A DNA stretch of 64,000 nt from Streptomyces sp. Ncost-T10-10d (GTDB lineage: Bacteria; Actinomycetota; Actinomycetes; Streptomycetales; Streptomycetaceae). The notes below the pieces were generated by a model. It had not been told where the DNA came from. It did no database searches and saw only the letters and a program-made list of their open reading frames with translations. Made by a program: the position numbers and the translations under genes. Below, in pieces: positions 25,408 to 33,986 of this stretch. The DNA lies in assembly GCF_900091955.1 (NCBI RefSeq), contig NZ_FMDF01000227.1:1-64000 (forward strand). The letters run 5' to 3'. Numbering within the stretch: the first letter of the stretch is position 1; the number at the start of each line of letters is the position of its first letter.

Positions 25408-26040
25408 CGATCCTCTCCCGGCTCCGAAGCCGGGAGATTCCCTTTGGCTACCCGAAGGTGGCCGGTTGGGTTTCACGCGTCCGCCTCCGCCGGAGGGCGG
25501 GACTCGGCACCAAAGGGCGCCTGTGCGTGCTGTTGTTGACCGAGCCACCCTCCCCCATAGCCCGAAGGGCATGGGAGGTTCCCCCCTGGCGGGCTCGGGC
25601 CTCGATCTCGACCGAGGCGTTGTGGTCAGCGTCGTCCTCGTGCCCGCAGTGCACGCACGCGAACAGTCGGCCGCAGCCTTTGCGGGACTGCGGATCCGTC
25701 CGGCCGCAGGCCGCGCAGGTCTGCGAGGTGTGAAACGGCGGCACCGGTCGCAGCTCGGAGCCGTACAGGAGGCATTTGTATTCCGGCTGCCGCCTGCGTT
25801 CACCGGGGCAGTTGTCGAGGATGGATCGGTTGAGTCCGGCCTTCTGCCTTACGTTGCGGCCGGGTTGCTTTGCGGCGCCTTTGGCGCTGGCGGTCATGTT
25901 CGTCACGCGCAGGTCCTCGATTTTTCGAGTTGGTCAGCTCGCTCAAGGCGGCTCCTCCCGTCGCCTGCGCCAGAAGTACTTCACCTCCAACCCGAAGGGC
26001 CGAGAACTGCGCATGAATCATCGGTAGCGGGTGCCGCTCT
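25408..26040 (-). pseudogene. tnpB: Decayed TnpB (IS200/IS605-type) remnant
   Basis: The C-terminal part of a TnpB/OrfB nuclease is readable at 25448-25906: RKAGLNRSILD-like VRQKAGLNRSILD, then HTSQTCAACG ... CVHCGHEDDADHNA. The four-Cys zinc ribbon and the last RuvC Asp are still present. Upstream pieces are scattered over three frames: EDLRV (frame 3), ATGGAALSEL (frame 1) and EVKYFWRR (frame 2). Several frameshifts have therefore inactivated it, and the N-terminal two thirds is missing. No TnpA is visible. It sits between the DUF3039 and hexosaminidase genes. Confidence 0.85.
25414..25437 (-). mobile_element. Right-end hairpin of the TnpB element
   Basis: A perfect 10-bp stem (tctcccggct / agccgggaga) with a 4-base loop (ccga) lies six bases beyond the DUF3039 stop. 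Sub-terminal hairpins of this kind mark the 3' end of IS200/IS605 elements and the 3' end of the guide (omega) RNA region. Confidence 0.6.
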
Positions 26041-26160
26041 TCGCCGGTTGACGGGCGAAGGCCCCGGGCGCGTGCATCGGCGCTGATCGGGGACTGCTGC
26101 GCGCACTCGCCCGAGCAACCGACCTCACCGGGATGGCACTTCATCTGAGACGCTGAACCC

Positions 26161-27789
26161 ATGGATCTGATCCCCGCGCCCGTCGCCGTCGAAGGCCTGG
26201 CCCCCGATGGTTTCCTGCTGGACCGGAGCACCACGCTTTACGCGGCGCCCGGCACAGAGACCACGGAGCGCTGGCTGCGTTCCATGGTTGGTCCTGCCCT
26301 CGGTCTGCAACTGCTGCCGGGAGATGAAAGGGCCAAGAATTCGGTCGCGCTGCACATCGACGACGCCCTGGAGCCCGAGGCGTACAAGCTCGGTGTGGTC
26401 CGGAGCCAGGGCATTGAGATCCGCGGCGGCAGCGCGGCTGGGGTTTTCTGGGGGGCCCAGACCCTGCGTCAGCTCCTTGGCCCCGACGCTTTCCGCCGCG
26501 CGCCTGTCCACTCCGACAAGAAGTGGGTCATCCCCTTCACGGAGATCGAGGACAGCCCCCGCTTCCCCTGGCGCGGCATGATGCTCGACGTGGCCCGGCA
26601 CTTCCTGCCCAAGGACGACGTCCTGCGCTACCTCGACCTCCTTGCCGCGCACAAGCTGAACGTCTTCCACTTCCACCTCACCGACGACCAGGGCTGGCGC
26701 ATCGAGATCACGCGCTACCCGCGTCTCACCGAGGTCGGCTCCTGGCGGTCCCGTACCAAGCACGGCCACCGGGCCTCCGAACTGTGGGACGAGACCCCGC
26801 ACGGCGGCTACTACACGCAGGACGACATCCGCGAGATCGTCGCGTACGCCGCCGAGCGGCATATCCGCGTCGTCCCCGAGATCGACATCCCGGGCCACTC
26901 GCAGGCCGCCATCGCCGCGTACCCCGAACTGGGCAACACCGACGTCATCGACACCACCACCCTCTCCGTCTGGGACACCTGGGGCATCAACGCGAACGTA
27001 CTCGCCCCCACTGACAACACCCTGCGCTTCTTCGAGGGAGTCCTCGAAGAGGTCCTCGATCTCTTCCCCGCCGCCACCTCGCCGTTCATCCACATCGGTG
27101 GCGACGAGTGCCGCAAGGACCAGTGGAAGGAGTCCCCGGCCGCCCAGGCCCGGATCGAGGAATTCGGCCTGGCCAACGAGGACGAGCTGCAGTCCTGGGT
27201 CATCCGGCACTTCGACACCTGGCTCACCGCACGCGGACGCCGGCTCATCGGCTGGGACGAAATCCTCGAAGGCGGCCTCCCGGCGGGCGCCGCCGTGTCG
27301 TCCTGGCGGGGGTACGGAGGAGGCATCGCCGCCGCCGAGGCCGGCCACGACGTGGTGATGTGCCCGGAGCAGCACGTGTACCTGGACCACCGTCAGGACG
27401 GCGGCGCCGACGAGCCGATGCCCATCGGCTTCGTCCGCACCCTGGAGGACGTCTACCGCTTCGAACCCGTACCTCCGGGCCTTTCCGAGGAGGCGGCCCG
27501 TCACATCCTCGGCACCCAGGCCAATGTCTGGACCGAGGTCATGCAGAACCGGGCCCGCGTCGACTACCAGGTCTTCCCACGCCTCGCGGCGTTCGCGGAG
27601 GTCGCCTGGTCGCCCCTGCCCGCCTCCGCCGAACGGGACTTCACCGACTTCGAACGCCGAATGACCACGCACTACGCCCGACTTGACGCGCTCGGCGTCG
27701 ACTACCGGCCGCCGAGCGGCCCGTTGCCCCGGCAGCAGCGCCCGGGCGTCCTCGGGCGCCCCCTTGAGGGACCGCCCCCGAACGTGTGA
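26161..27789 (+). CDS. Beta-N-acetylhexosaminidase, glycoside hydrolase family 20
   Basis: The 542-residue enzyme removes terminal GlcNAc from chitin oligomers or wall fragments. An N-terminal GH20b-like domain (residues 1-140) precedes the TIM barrel: FPWRGMMLDVARHFLP, FHFHLTDDQGWRIEI, VPEIDIPGHSQAAIA, and the catalytic pair Asp315-Glu316 in HIGGDEC. C-terminal barrel motifs are WDEILEGGLP, SSWRGYGGG and LGTQANVWTE. No signal peptide is evident, suggesting a cytoplasmic or non-classically exported enzyme. It stands alone with its own terminator. Confidence 0.93.
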   Translation: MDLIPAPVAVEGLAPDGFLLDRSTTLYAAPGTETTERWLRSMVGPALGLQLLPGDERAKNSVALHIDDALEPEAYKLGVVRSQGIEIRGGSAAGVFWGAQTLRQLLGPDAFRRAPVHSDKKWVIPFTEIEDSPRFPWRGMMLDVARHFLPKDDVLRYLDLLAAHKLNVFHFHLTDDQGWRIEITRYPRLTEVGSWRSRTKHGHRASELWDETPHGGYYTQDDIREIVAYAAERHIRVVPEIDIPGHSQAAIAAYPELGNTDVIDTTTLSVWDTWGINANVLAPTDNTLRFFEGVLEEVLDLFPAATSPFIHIGGDECRKDQWKESPAAQARIEEFGLANEDELQSWVIRHFDTWLTARGRRLIGWDEILEGGLPAGAAVSSWRGYGGGIAAAEAGHDVVMCPEQHVYLDHRQDGGADEPMPIGFVRTLEDVYRFEPVPPGLSEEAARHILGTQANVWTEVMQNRARVDYQVFPRLAAFAEVAWSPLPASAERDFTDFERRMTTHYARLDALGVDYRPPSGPLPRQQRPGVLGRPLEGPPPNV

Positions 27790-27808
27790 TGCCGGTCGCG
27801 CTCCGGCT

Positions 27809-27843
27809 CCGGCCGTCACCCTCCCCGGGAGCGTGACGGCCGG
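27809..27843 (+). terminator. Hairpin terminator of the hexosaminidase gene
   Basis: A perfect 11-bp stem (ccggccgtcac / gtgacggccgg) with a 13-base loop lies 20 bp after the stop. Confidence 0.7.
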
Positions 27844-27883
27844 CGTTCGTTCCCCTGTGACGCACCCCGCCGGAACGGAATAC

Positions 27884-28004
27884 CGGAACGCGTTCCGTCG
27901 GCACGGAGCAGCCGGAAGCGGCCACACTCGGACCGGAACGCGTCACCGCCGGACCGGAACGCGGCACCGCTGGACCGGAATGCGCCCCCGCCGGACCGGA
28001 ACAG
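27884..28004. repeat. Palindrome plus four 21-bp-period direct repeats upstream of the molybdoenzyme operon
   Basis: A 14-bp palindrome, cggaacgcgttccg, is at 27884-27897. Four copies of the core ggaccggaa(c/t)g follow at 27930, 27951, 27972 and 27993, an exact 21-bp period (two helical turns). The 444-bp gap between the hexosaminidase and the FAD subunit holds no convincing gene. The array could be an operator. Confidence 0.65.
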
Positions 28005-28233
28005 CCGTAACGGAACAAGCCGAACAAGGCTCGCCGAAGAGTGACAATTCGCGCTCTGTGTCGAAGCGGGGCGAATCGTGACCATCCCCCTGGTCGGGGA
28101 CGGATGCGCCCTTCGCGGACCCTCGCGTCGGGTCGGTCGGAAGATGTGCCAGAGTTGCCACGTCCGGGCTTTGAGCACGTACCGTACGGCGAAACGAGCC
28201 GGACCGCCGGGACACCGGGAAGGGGCAGCTGGG

Positions 28234-29130
28234 TTGACCACGCACGCACCGCAGGCGACGCAGTCCGTGACACTGCCGGCCTCGCTCGACGAGGCCGTGG
28301 CGGCGCTGGGCGCCATGCCCGCCGCCGTTCCTGTGGCAGGCGGTACAGACCTGATGTCGGCCGTCAACAAGGGGCTGCTGCGCCCCTCGGGGCTGGTCGG
28401 GCTCGGCCGGATCAGCGAGCTCCGCGGCTGGCACTACCAGGACGGCCACGCCCTGCTCGGCGCCGGACTCACCCACGCACGCATGGGGCGGCCCGACTTC
28501 GCCGCCCTCATCCCCGCCCTGGCCGCGTCCGCACGTGCCGCGGGCCCGCCCCAGATCCGTAACGCCGGAACACTCGGTGGCAACATCGCCACCGCCGCCC
28601 CGACCGGTGACGCCCTGCCGGTGCTCGCCGCGCTGGAGGCCGAGCTCGTCATCGCGGGCCCCGGCGGCGCCCGCCGCGAGATCCCGGTCTCGCACCTGCT
28701 GGCCGGCCGCGACATGCTCGAACCCGCCGAACTGATCGGCTTCGTCCGGGTACCGCTGCTGCACGCCCCCCAGGTCTTCCTGAAGGCCACCGGCCGCACC
28801 GGTCCCGGCCGCGCCACCGCATCCGTCGCGATCGTCCTCGACCCGGCCCGGCGCGGAGTGCGCTGCGCGGTCGGCGCCATCGCGCCGATGCCGCTGCGGC
28901 CGCTGGAGGCCGAGCGCTGGATCGCCTCACTGATCGACTGGGACGGCGAACGGGGCCTGGCCCCCGATGCGCTGGCCGCCTTCGGCGAGTACGTCGCCGC
29001 GGCCTGCATCCCGGACCAGGCACCGCCCGCCGACGGGGGAGAGGCGCCACCGCTGCCCCCCGCCGTACTGCATCTGCGGCGAACCGTCGCCGCGCTGGCC
29101 CGACGAGCGCTGGGGAGGGCACTGTCGTGA
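28234..29130 (+). CDS. Xanthine dehydrogenase-family FAD-binding subunit
   Basis: The 298-residue protein is the middle (flavin) subunit that passes electrons from the Fe-S centres to NAD. The FAD-binding PCMH motif VAGGTDLMSAVNKGLLRP and the second loop IRNAGTLGGNIATAAPTGD are clear, followed by the CO dehydrogenase flavoprotein C-terminal domain. The start is TTG at 28234 with GAAGGGG upstream; the longer frame from 28078 includes non-coding repeats. It overlaps the next gene by 4 bp, forming a translationally coupled three-gene operon. Confidence 0.85.
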   Translation: MTTHAPQATQSVTLPASLDEAVAALGAMPAAVPVAGGTDLMSAVNKGLLRPSGLVGLGRISELRGWHYQDGHALLGAGLTHARMGRPDFAALIPALAASARAAGPPQIRNAGTLGGNIATAAPTGDALPVLAALEAELVIAGPGGARREIPVSHLLAGRDMLEPAELIGFVRVPLLHAPQVFLKATGRTGPGRATASVAIVLDPARRGVRCAVGAIAPMPLRPLEAERWIASLIDWDGERGLAPDALAAFGEYVAAACIPDQAPPADGGEAPPLPPAVLHLRRTVAALARRALGRALS

Positions 29131-30914
29131 GCAACGAGGACCACAACGATCAGCACGGGCAGCGGGAGCAGCCGCAGCACGGGGGCTGGCAGCCGACGCC
29201 GCAGGGCGGCGAGTACGACGCCGAGGCGACGGCCTTCGTCCATCTGCCGCCGGAGGACCTGGCGGACATCCCGCTGGCCGCGCCCGGCCACGGCTACGTA
29301 CCGCCGATGATCCTGCCGCTGACCCCCGCGGCCGGGCTCGACCCGGCGGCCACGGGCAGCTGGGTCATGCAGACGCAGAGCCGGCAGGAGCGCGGGCCGG
29401 AAGCGGAGCAGCCGCCATCCGACGCGGTGCACTGGCCGGACCCGAACCAGCAGCAGCCGCAGTACGGGTACGAGTACCCGCAGCAGGAGCAGTACCGGGA
29501 GACGCCGGCCGCGACGGGCCAGTGGAACTTCGCCGAGTCCGCCGAGCCCACCGAGTTCGGTGAGTTCGGCGGTTACGCGGACCACAGTGGTCAGGCCGGA
29601 CACGCTGCTCCGGCCGAGCACAGCGGTCAGTCCGGGCACGGCGGCCAGCCCGACCACAGCGGTCAGCCCGAGCACAGTGGTCAGTCCGGGCGCAGCGGTC
29701 ATGCCGATCCCGCCGGACACACCGGCCAGTGGACGATTCCGGTCGCCGACGGTGACCTCCCGGAGGAGTCCGGCGAGTTCGCGGCGTCGGCTCTGGCCTC
29801 CCAGTGGTACGCGGACCGGACCCCGCCGGCCACGCTGCCGGGCGGTGCGCCGGCACCGTGGGCGACCCAGCAGCCGGTCGCGGACCCCGAGCCCGAGCTC
29901 GCGGTGGATCAGTCGGCACCCGGAGCGGACGTCGAGCCGGAGCACGCGTCGGGAGCCGACTCCGCGCCTGCGGTGGAGCCGTCCGCGTACGAAGACAGCA
30001 CCCTCCAGGCTCCGGAGGCAGCACCGAGGACGGCTGCCGACGACGTACCCGTACCCGCTGCCGGAGACACCCCCGCTCTCGGGACGGACGTCGCACAGAT
30101 CCCGGCCCCCGACACCGTTCCGGCGGCCGGCACCCCGGCCGAGCACCCGGTGGAGGCCACGCCCGAGCACCACCCGGCAGAGCCGTCGGTGGAGGCCACG
30201 CCCGAGCACCACCCGGCAGAGCCGCCGGCCGACACGGCACCCGGCCCCGAGCCGGAAACGGCCCCGGACGCACCATCACCGGACGCCCCGCCGGAAGCCT
30301 CACCGCTCCCCAGCGAGCACCCCGCCGCCTCCTACGTCCTGCATGTGAACGGCGCCGACCGCCCCGTCACCGACGCCTGGATCGGCGAGTCGCTCCTCTA
30401 CGTACTCCGCGAGCGCCTCGGCCTCGCCGGTGCCAAGGACGGCTGCTCGCAGGGCGAGTGCGGTGCCTGCAACGTCCAGGTGGACGGCCGACTGGTCGCC
30501 TCCTGCCTGGTCCCCGCGGCGACCGCGGCCGGCAGCGAGGTCCGTACGGTCGAGGGTCTGGCCGTGGACGGCGAGCCGTCGGACGTCCAACGCGCCCTCG
30601 CCAAGTGCGGTGCCGTCCAGTGCGGCTTCTGCATCCCCGGCATGGCCATGACCATCCACGACCTGCTGGAGGGCAACCACGCCCCCAGCGAACTGGAGAC
30701 GCGTCAGGCGCTCTGCGGCAACCTCTGCCGCTGCTCCGGCTACCGGGGTGTCCTCGACGCCGTGAACGAGGTCATCGCGGGCCGTGAGGCGATCACCGAC
30801 CCCGCCTCGTCGGACTCCTCGTCCCCGGAGTCCGACGAGGCCCGCATCCCGCACCAGGCGGCCCCCGGCGCGGGTAGTGTTCAGCCGCACCTGCAGGACG
30901 GAGGCATGGCGTGA
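29127..30914 (+). CDS. Xanthine dehydrogenase-family [2Fe-2S] subunit with a 400-residue low-complexity N-terminal extension
   Basis: The 595-residue protein ends in a normal two-domain [2Fe-2S] subunit (residues about 402-565). The plant-type cluster is C440-x4-C445-x2-C448-x11-C460, and the second cluster is C499-x2-C502 ... C534-x-C536 (CGNLCRCSGYRG). Family members are usually 150-200 residues. Here about 400 residues precede it, rich in Pro, Glu, Gln, His and Ser, with degenerate repeats such as AEHSGQSG/PDHSGQPEHSG and a duplicated VEATPEHHPAEP. The frame is continuous, both ends overlap neighbours by 4 bp, and codon use is typical, so the extension appears real. Its role is unknown. 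Confidence 0.85.
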   Translation: MSNEDHNDQHGQREQPQHGGWQPTPQGGEYDAEATAFVHLPPEDLADIPLAAPGHGYVPPMILPLTPAAGLDPAATGSWVMQTQSRQERGPEAEQPPSDAVHWPDPNQQQPQYGYEYPQQEQYRETPAATGQWNFAESAEPTEFGEFGGYADHSGQAGHAAPAEHSGQSGHGGQPDHSGQPEHSGQSGRSGHADPAGHTGQWTIPVADGDLPEESGEFAASALASQWYADRTPPATLPGGAPAPWATQQPVADPEPELAVDQSAPGADVEPEHASGADSAPAVEPSAYEDSTLQAPEAAPRTAADDVPVPAAGDTPALGTDVAQIPAPDTVPAAGTPAEHPVEATPEHHPAEPSVEATPEHHPAEPPADTAPGPEPETAPDAPSPDAPPEASPLPSEHPAASYVLHVNGADRPVTDAWIGESLLYVLRERLGLAGAKDGCSQGECGACNVQVDGRLVASCLVPAATAAGSEVRTVEGLAVDGEPSDVQRALAKCGAVQCGFCIPGMAMTIHDLLEGNHAPSELETRQALCGNLCRCSGYRGVLDAVNEVIAGREAITDPASSDSSSPESDEARIPHQAAPGAGSVQPHLQDGGMA

Positions 30915-33247
30915 GCAACGACGCAGCCACCGCTGCCAACGCGACCAGCACACGGATCACCACACCGCCGGTCGAAGGCCCCGACACCGAGCCGCCCGCA
31001 CTCGGCCTGGGCGTCTCCCTCCCGCCCGCCGACGCGCGCGCCAAGACCGAGGGCACCTTCCCGTACGCCGCCGACCTCTGGGCCGAGGGCTTGCTGTGGG
31101 CAGCCTTCCTCCGCTCCCCGCACCCGCACGCCCGCATCCTGTCCATCGACACCTCGGCCGCCGTCGAGATGCCGGGGGTACGGGCCGTCGTCACGCACGA
31201 GGACGTACCCGGGGAGAGCGCGTACGGGCGCACGGTCGTAGACCGCCCCGTCTTCGCCTCCGACCTGGCGCGCCACCACGGCGAGCCGATCGCCGCGGTC
31301 GCCGCCGACCACCCCGACACGGCCCGGCTCGCCGCCGCGGCCATTGCCGTCGAGTACGAGGTCCTCGAACCGGTCACCGACCCGGAGAAGGCATTCGAGG
31401 CCGAGCCCCTGCACCCCGACGGCAATCTGATCCGCCACATCCCGCTGCGCTACGGCGACCCGGATGTCACCGGCGAGGTCGTCGTCGAGGGCCTGTACCG
31501 CATCGGCCGTCAGGACCCGGCCCCGATCGGCGCCGAAGCCGGACTCGCCGTGCCCCGCCCCGACGGCGGAGTGGAGATCTACACCGCCTCCACCGACCCG
31601 CACACCGACCGCGATCTCGCCGCCGCCTGCTTCGGCCTCGAACCGGACCGGGTGAAGGTAGTCGTCACGGGCGTCCCCGGAGCGACCGGCGACCGGGAGG
31701 ACCCCGGCTTCCAGCTCCCACTCGGGCTGCTCGCCCTACGCACCGGCTGCCCGGTCAAACTGGCCGCCACCCGCGAGGAGTCCTTCCTCGGCCACGCCCA
31801 CCGCCACCCGACGCTGCTGCGTTACCGCCATCACGCGGACGCCGAGGGCCGGCTGGTGAAGGTCGAGGCACAGATCCTGCTCGACGCGGGCGCGTACGCC
31901 GACGCCTCGTCCGAGTCGCTGGCCGCAGCGGTCGCGTTCGCCTGTGGACCGTACGTCGTCCCGCACGCCTTCATCGAGGGCTGGGCGGTCCGTACGAACA
32001 ACCCGCCGTCGGGTCATGTGCGCGGCGAGGGCGCGATGCAGGTCTGCGCGGCGTACGAGGGCCAGATGGACAAACTGGCCGCCAAGCTGGGCATCGACCC
32101 GGCCGAATTGCGCCTGCGCAACGCCCTGTCCACCGGGGACATCCTCCCCACCGGCCAGACGGTGACCTGCCCGGCACCGGTAGCCGAACTTCTTGACGCT
32201 GTACGGGACTTCCCCCTCCCCGACCTCCCCAAGGACGCCCCGGAGGACGACTGGCTGCTCCCCGGCGGCCCGGAGGGCGCGGGCGAGCCCGGTGCGGTGC
32301 GCCGAGGGGTCGGCTATGCGCTCGGCATGGTCCACATGCTCGGGGCGGAGGGCGCCGACGAGGTCTCCACGGCCACGGTCAGGGTCCACGACGGCATCGC
32401 GACGGTCATCTGCGCCGCGGTCGAAACGGGCCAGGGCTTCTCGACCCTCGCCCGTCAGGTGGTCCAGGAGACCCTGGGCATCGAAGAGGTCCACGTAGCG
32501 TCCGTCGACACCGACCAGCCCCCGGCGGGCCCGGCGACGCACGGCCGCCACACCTGGGTCTCGGCAGGAGCGGTGGAACGCGCCGCCAAGATGGTCCGCA
32601 CCCAGCTTCTCCAGCCCCTGGCCCACAAGTTCGGCATGTCCACGGAGCTGCTGCAGATCTCCGACGGCAAGATCACCTCGTACGACGGGGTGCTGTCCAC
32701 GACGGTCACGGAAGCGATGGACGGCAAGGAACTCTGGGCCACCGCCCAGTGCCGCCCCCACCCGACCGAGCCCCTGGACGAGTCGGGTCAGGGCGACGCC
32801 TTCGTCGGCCTCGCCTTCTGCGCGATCCGCGCGGTGGTGGACGTCGACATCGAACTCGGCTCCGTACGGGTCGTGGAGATGGCGATCGCCCAGGACGTCG
32901 GCCGGGTCCTCAACCCGTCCCAGCTGGCGACCCGTATCGAGGCGGGCATCACCCTGGGCATCGGCGCCGCCCTCACCGAGAACCTCCGCAGCGCCCGCGG
33001 CCTGATCCGCCACCCCGATCTCACCGGCTACGCACTCCCGACCGCCCTGGACGCACCGGACATTCGCATCGTCAAACTCATCGAAGAGCGCGACGTGGTG
33101 GCCCCCTTCGGCGCCAAGCCCGCGTCAGCCGTACCCGTGGTGACCTCCCCGGCAGCAGTGGCCGCAGCCGTGCGAGCGGCCACCGGCCGCCCGATCAACC
33201 GCCTCCCCATCAGGCCCCAGGCGGCGGTGGCGGCCCCCAAGTCCTGA
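30911..33247 (+). CDS. Xanthine dehydrogenase-family molybdopterin-binding subunit
   Basis: The 778-residue catalytic subunit carries the molybdenum cofactor and hydroxylates purines or aldehydes. It begins with the aldehyde oxidase/xanthine dehydrogenase a/b hammerhead domain (ADARAKTEGTFPYAADLW, LWAAFLRSPHPHARI). Molybdopterin-binding domains follow (GVPGATGDREDPGFQ, RGEGAMQVCAAYEGQMDKLA, VETGQGFSTLARQV, and IAQDVGRVLNPSQ near the C-terminus). It is co-expressed with the FAD and Fe-S subunits. The exact substrate cannot be deduced; no urease, guanine deaminase or maturation genes are adjacent. Confidence 0.9.
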   Translation: MSNDAATAANATSTRITTPPVEGPDTEPPALGLGVSLPPADARAKTEGTFPYAADLWAEGLLWAAFLRSPHPHARILSIDTSAAVEMPGVRAVVTHEDVPGESAYGRTVVDRPVFASDLARHHGEPIAAVAADHPDTARLAAAAIAVEYEVLEPVTDPEKAFEAEPLHPDGNLIRHIPLRYGDPDVTGEVVVEGLYRIGRQDPAPIGAEAGLAVPRPDGGVEIYTASTDPHTDRDLAAACFGLEPDRVKVVVTGVPGATGDREDPGFQLPLGLLALRTGCPVKLAATREESFLGHAHRHPTLLRYRHHADAEGRLVKVEAQILLDAGAYADASSESLAAAVAFACGPYVVPHAFIEGWAVRTNNPPSGHVRGEGAMQVCAAYEGQMDKLAAKLGIDPAELRLRNALSTGDILPTGQTVTCPAPVAELLDAVRDFPLPDLPKDAPEDDWLLPGGPEGAGEPGAVRRGVGYALGMVHMLGAEGADEVSTATVRVHDGIATVICAAVETGQGFSTLARQVVQETLGIEEVHVASVDTDQPPAGPATHGRHTWVSAGAVERAAKMVRTQLLQPLAHKFGMSTELLQISDGKITSYDGVLSTTVTEAMDGKELWATAQCRPHPTEPLDESGQGDAFVGLAFCAIRAVVDVDIELGSVRVVEMAIAQDVGRVLNPSQLATRIEAGITLGIGAALTENLRSARGLIRHPDLTGYALPTALDAPDIRIVKLIEERDVVAPFGAKPASAVPVVTSPAAVAAAVRAATGRPINRLPIRPQAAVAAPKS

Positions 33248-33268
33248 GCCCTGCAAGGTTGGCGTGAT

Positions 33269-33290
33269 CCGGGTTGCACATGCAACCCGG
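33269..33290 (+). terminator. Hairpin terminator of the molybdoenzyme operon
   Basis: The perfect inverted repeat ccgggttgca-ca-tgcaacccgg starts 22 bp after the operon's last stop. Confidence 0.7.
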
Positions 33291-33380
33291 AGGTGCGCAC
33301 TGTCACCGCTGCTGGCTAAGGTGAACCCCGAGGCTGAAGTCGAAGCGTCAATCGGCTGTTGCTAAACGGGGGAGGGTGTT

Positions 33381-33923
33381 GTGGGGCAGAGTGATCCGGG
33401 GGCGGAATCACCGGCGTATCCACTGAGTTTCGTGGGTGCCGTGGGCGGCATGGGGGCGGTGGCACCGGGCGCCGCGAGCGAACTGTTCACCGAGCTGTCG
33501 TCGTTCACCAAGTTCCGCGACCGCGTCGACGAGCTCCTGCGCAACCTCAAGGCGTCTCCGGCCGGGCCGGGGAAGGTCGGCGAGGACACGATGGGGCGCG
33601 AGCGGTTTGGTGGCGGCAAGGGTGAGTGGGTGGAGGCGGATGGCCTCCACGGCTCGTACTCCAAGGTCATCAAGGAGCTGGAGGGGCTGTCCCAGCTACT
33701 GTCCGACTCCATCGAAGGCATGAGCATCGCAGTCCTCGGGGCCCACAAGGGCTACGAGTCCGTCGACTTGGACGTTCGTCAGCGCATGCTCGCGATCAAG
33801 CACAGCACGGAGACCCACCACCAGGCAGAACAGGCCGCGGCGGACGCTGCGGCGAAGAACGCACACAAGCCTTCGGTCAAGTCGGAGGAGCCGGGGGACA
33901 CGTCTGACAGCCGTGCCTATTGA
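33381..33923 (+). CDS. Small alpha-helical protein of a type VII-like module
   Basis: The 180-residue acidic, soluble protein has no signal peptide or membrane helix. An N-terminal Gly/Ala-rich segment leads to helical stretches (SELFTELSSFTKFRDRVDEL; YSKVIKELEGLSQLLSDSIEG; RQRMLAIKHSTETHHQAEQA) that resemble the helical hairpins of WXG100/LXG-type secreted proteins, though no WxG is seen. The GTG start has GGGAGGG just upstream. It is followed 63 bp later by a WXG-containing protein and then a mycosin-like protease. The specific function is not recognised. Confidence 0.72.
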   Translation: MGQSDPGAESPAYPLSFVGAVGGMGAVAPGAASELFTELSSFTKFRDRVDELLRNLKASPAGPGKVGEDTMGRERFGGGKGEWVEADGLHGSYSKVIKELEGLSQLLSDSIEGMSIAVLGAHKGYESVDLDVRQRMLAIKHSTETHHQAEQAAADAAAKNAHKPSVKSEEPGDTSDSRAY

Positions 33924-33986
33924 TACCGGTGGAGATGTTCTCTGCATGCGAAGGACGGGGACGAGGACGGGGAGAGGGGCGGCGTC

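Noticed and set aside
25448..25906. Treating the TnpB frame as an intact gene
   Set aside because: It begins in the middle of the protein, and upstream homology is split over three frames.
27816..28764. Minus-strand frames over the 21-bp repeats giving FRSGG-type repeats
   Set aside because: The repetitive peptide is a by-product of the DNA repeats, and the frames end inside the FAD subunit gene.
33250..33380. Attachment-site copy of the tRNA-Cys 3' end at the other side of the accessory region
   Set aside because: The hairpin there does not match the tRNA end; no convincing duplicate was found by eye.
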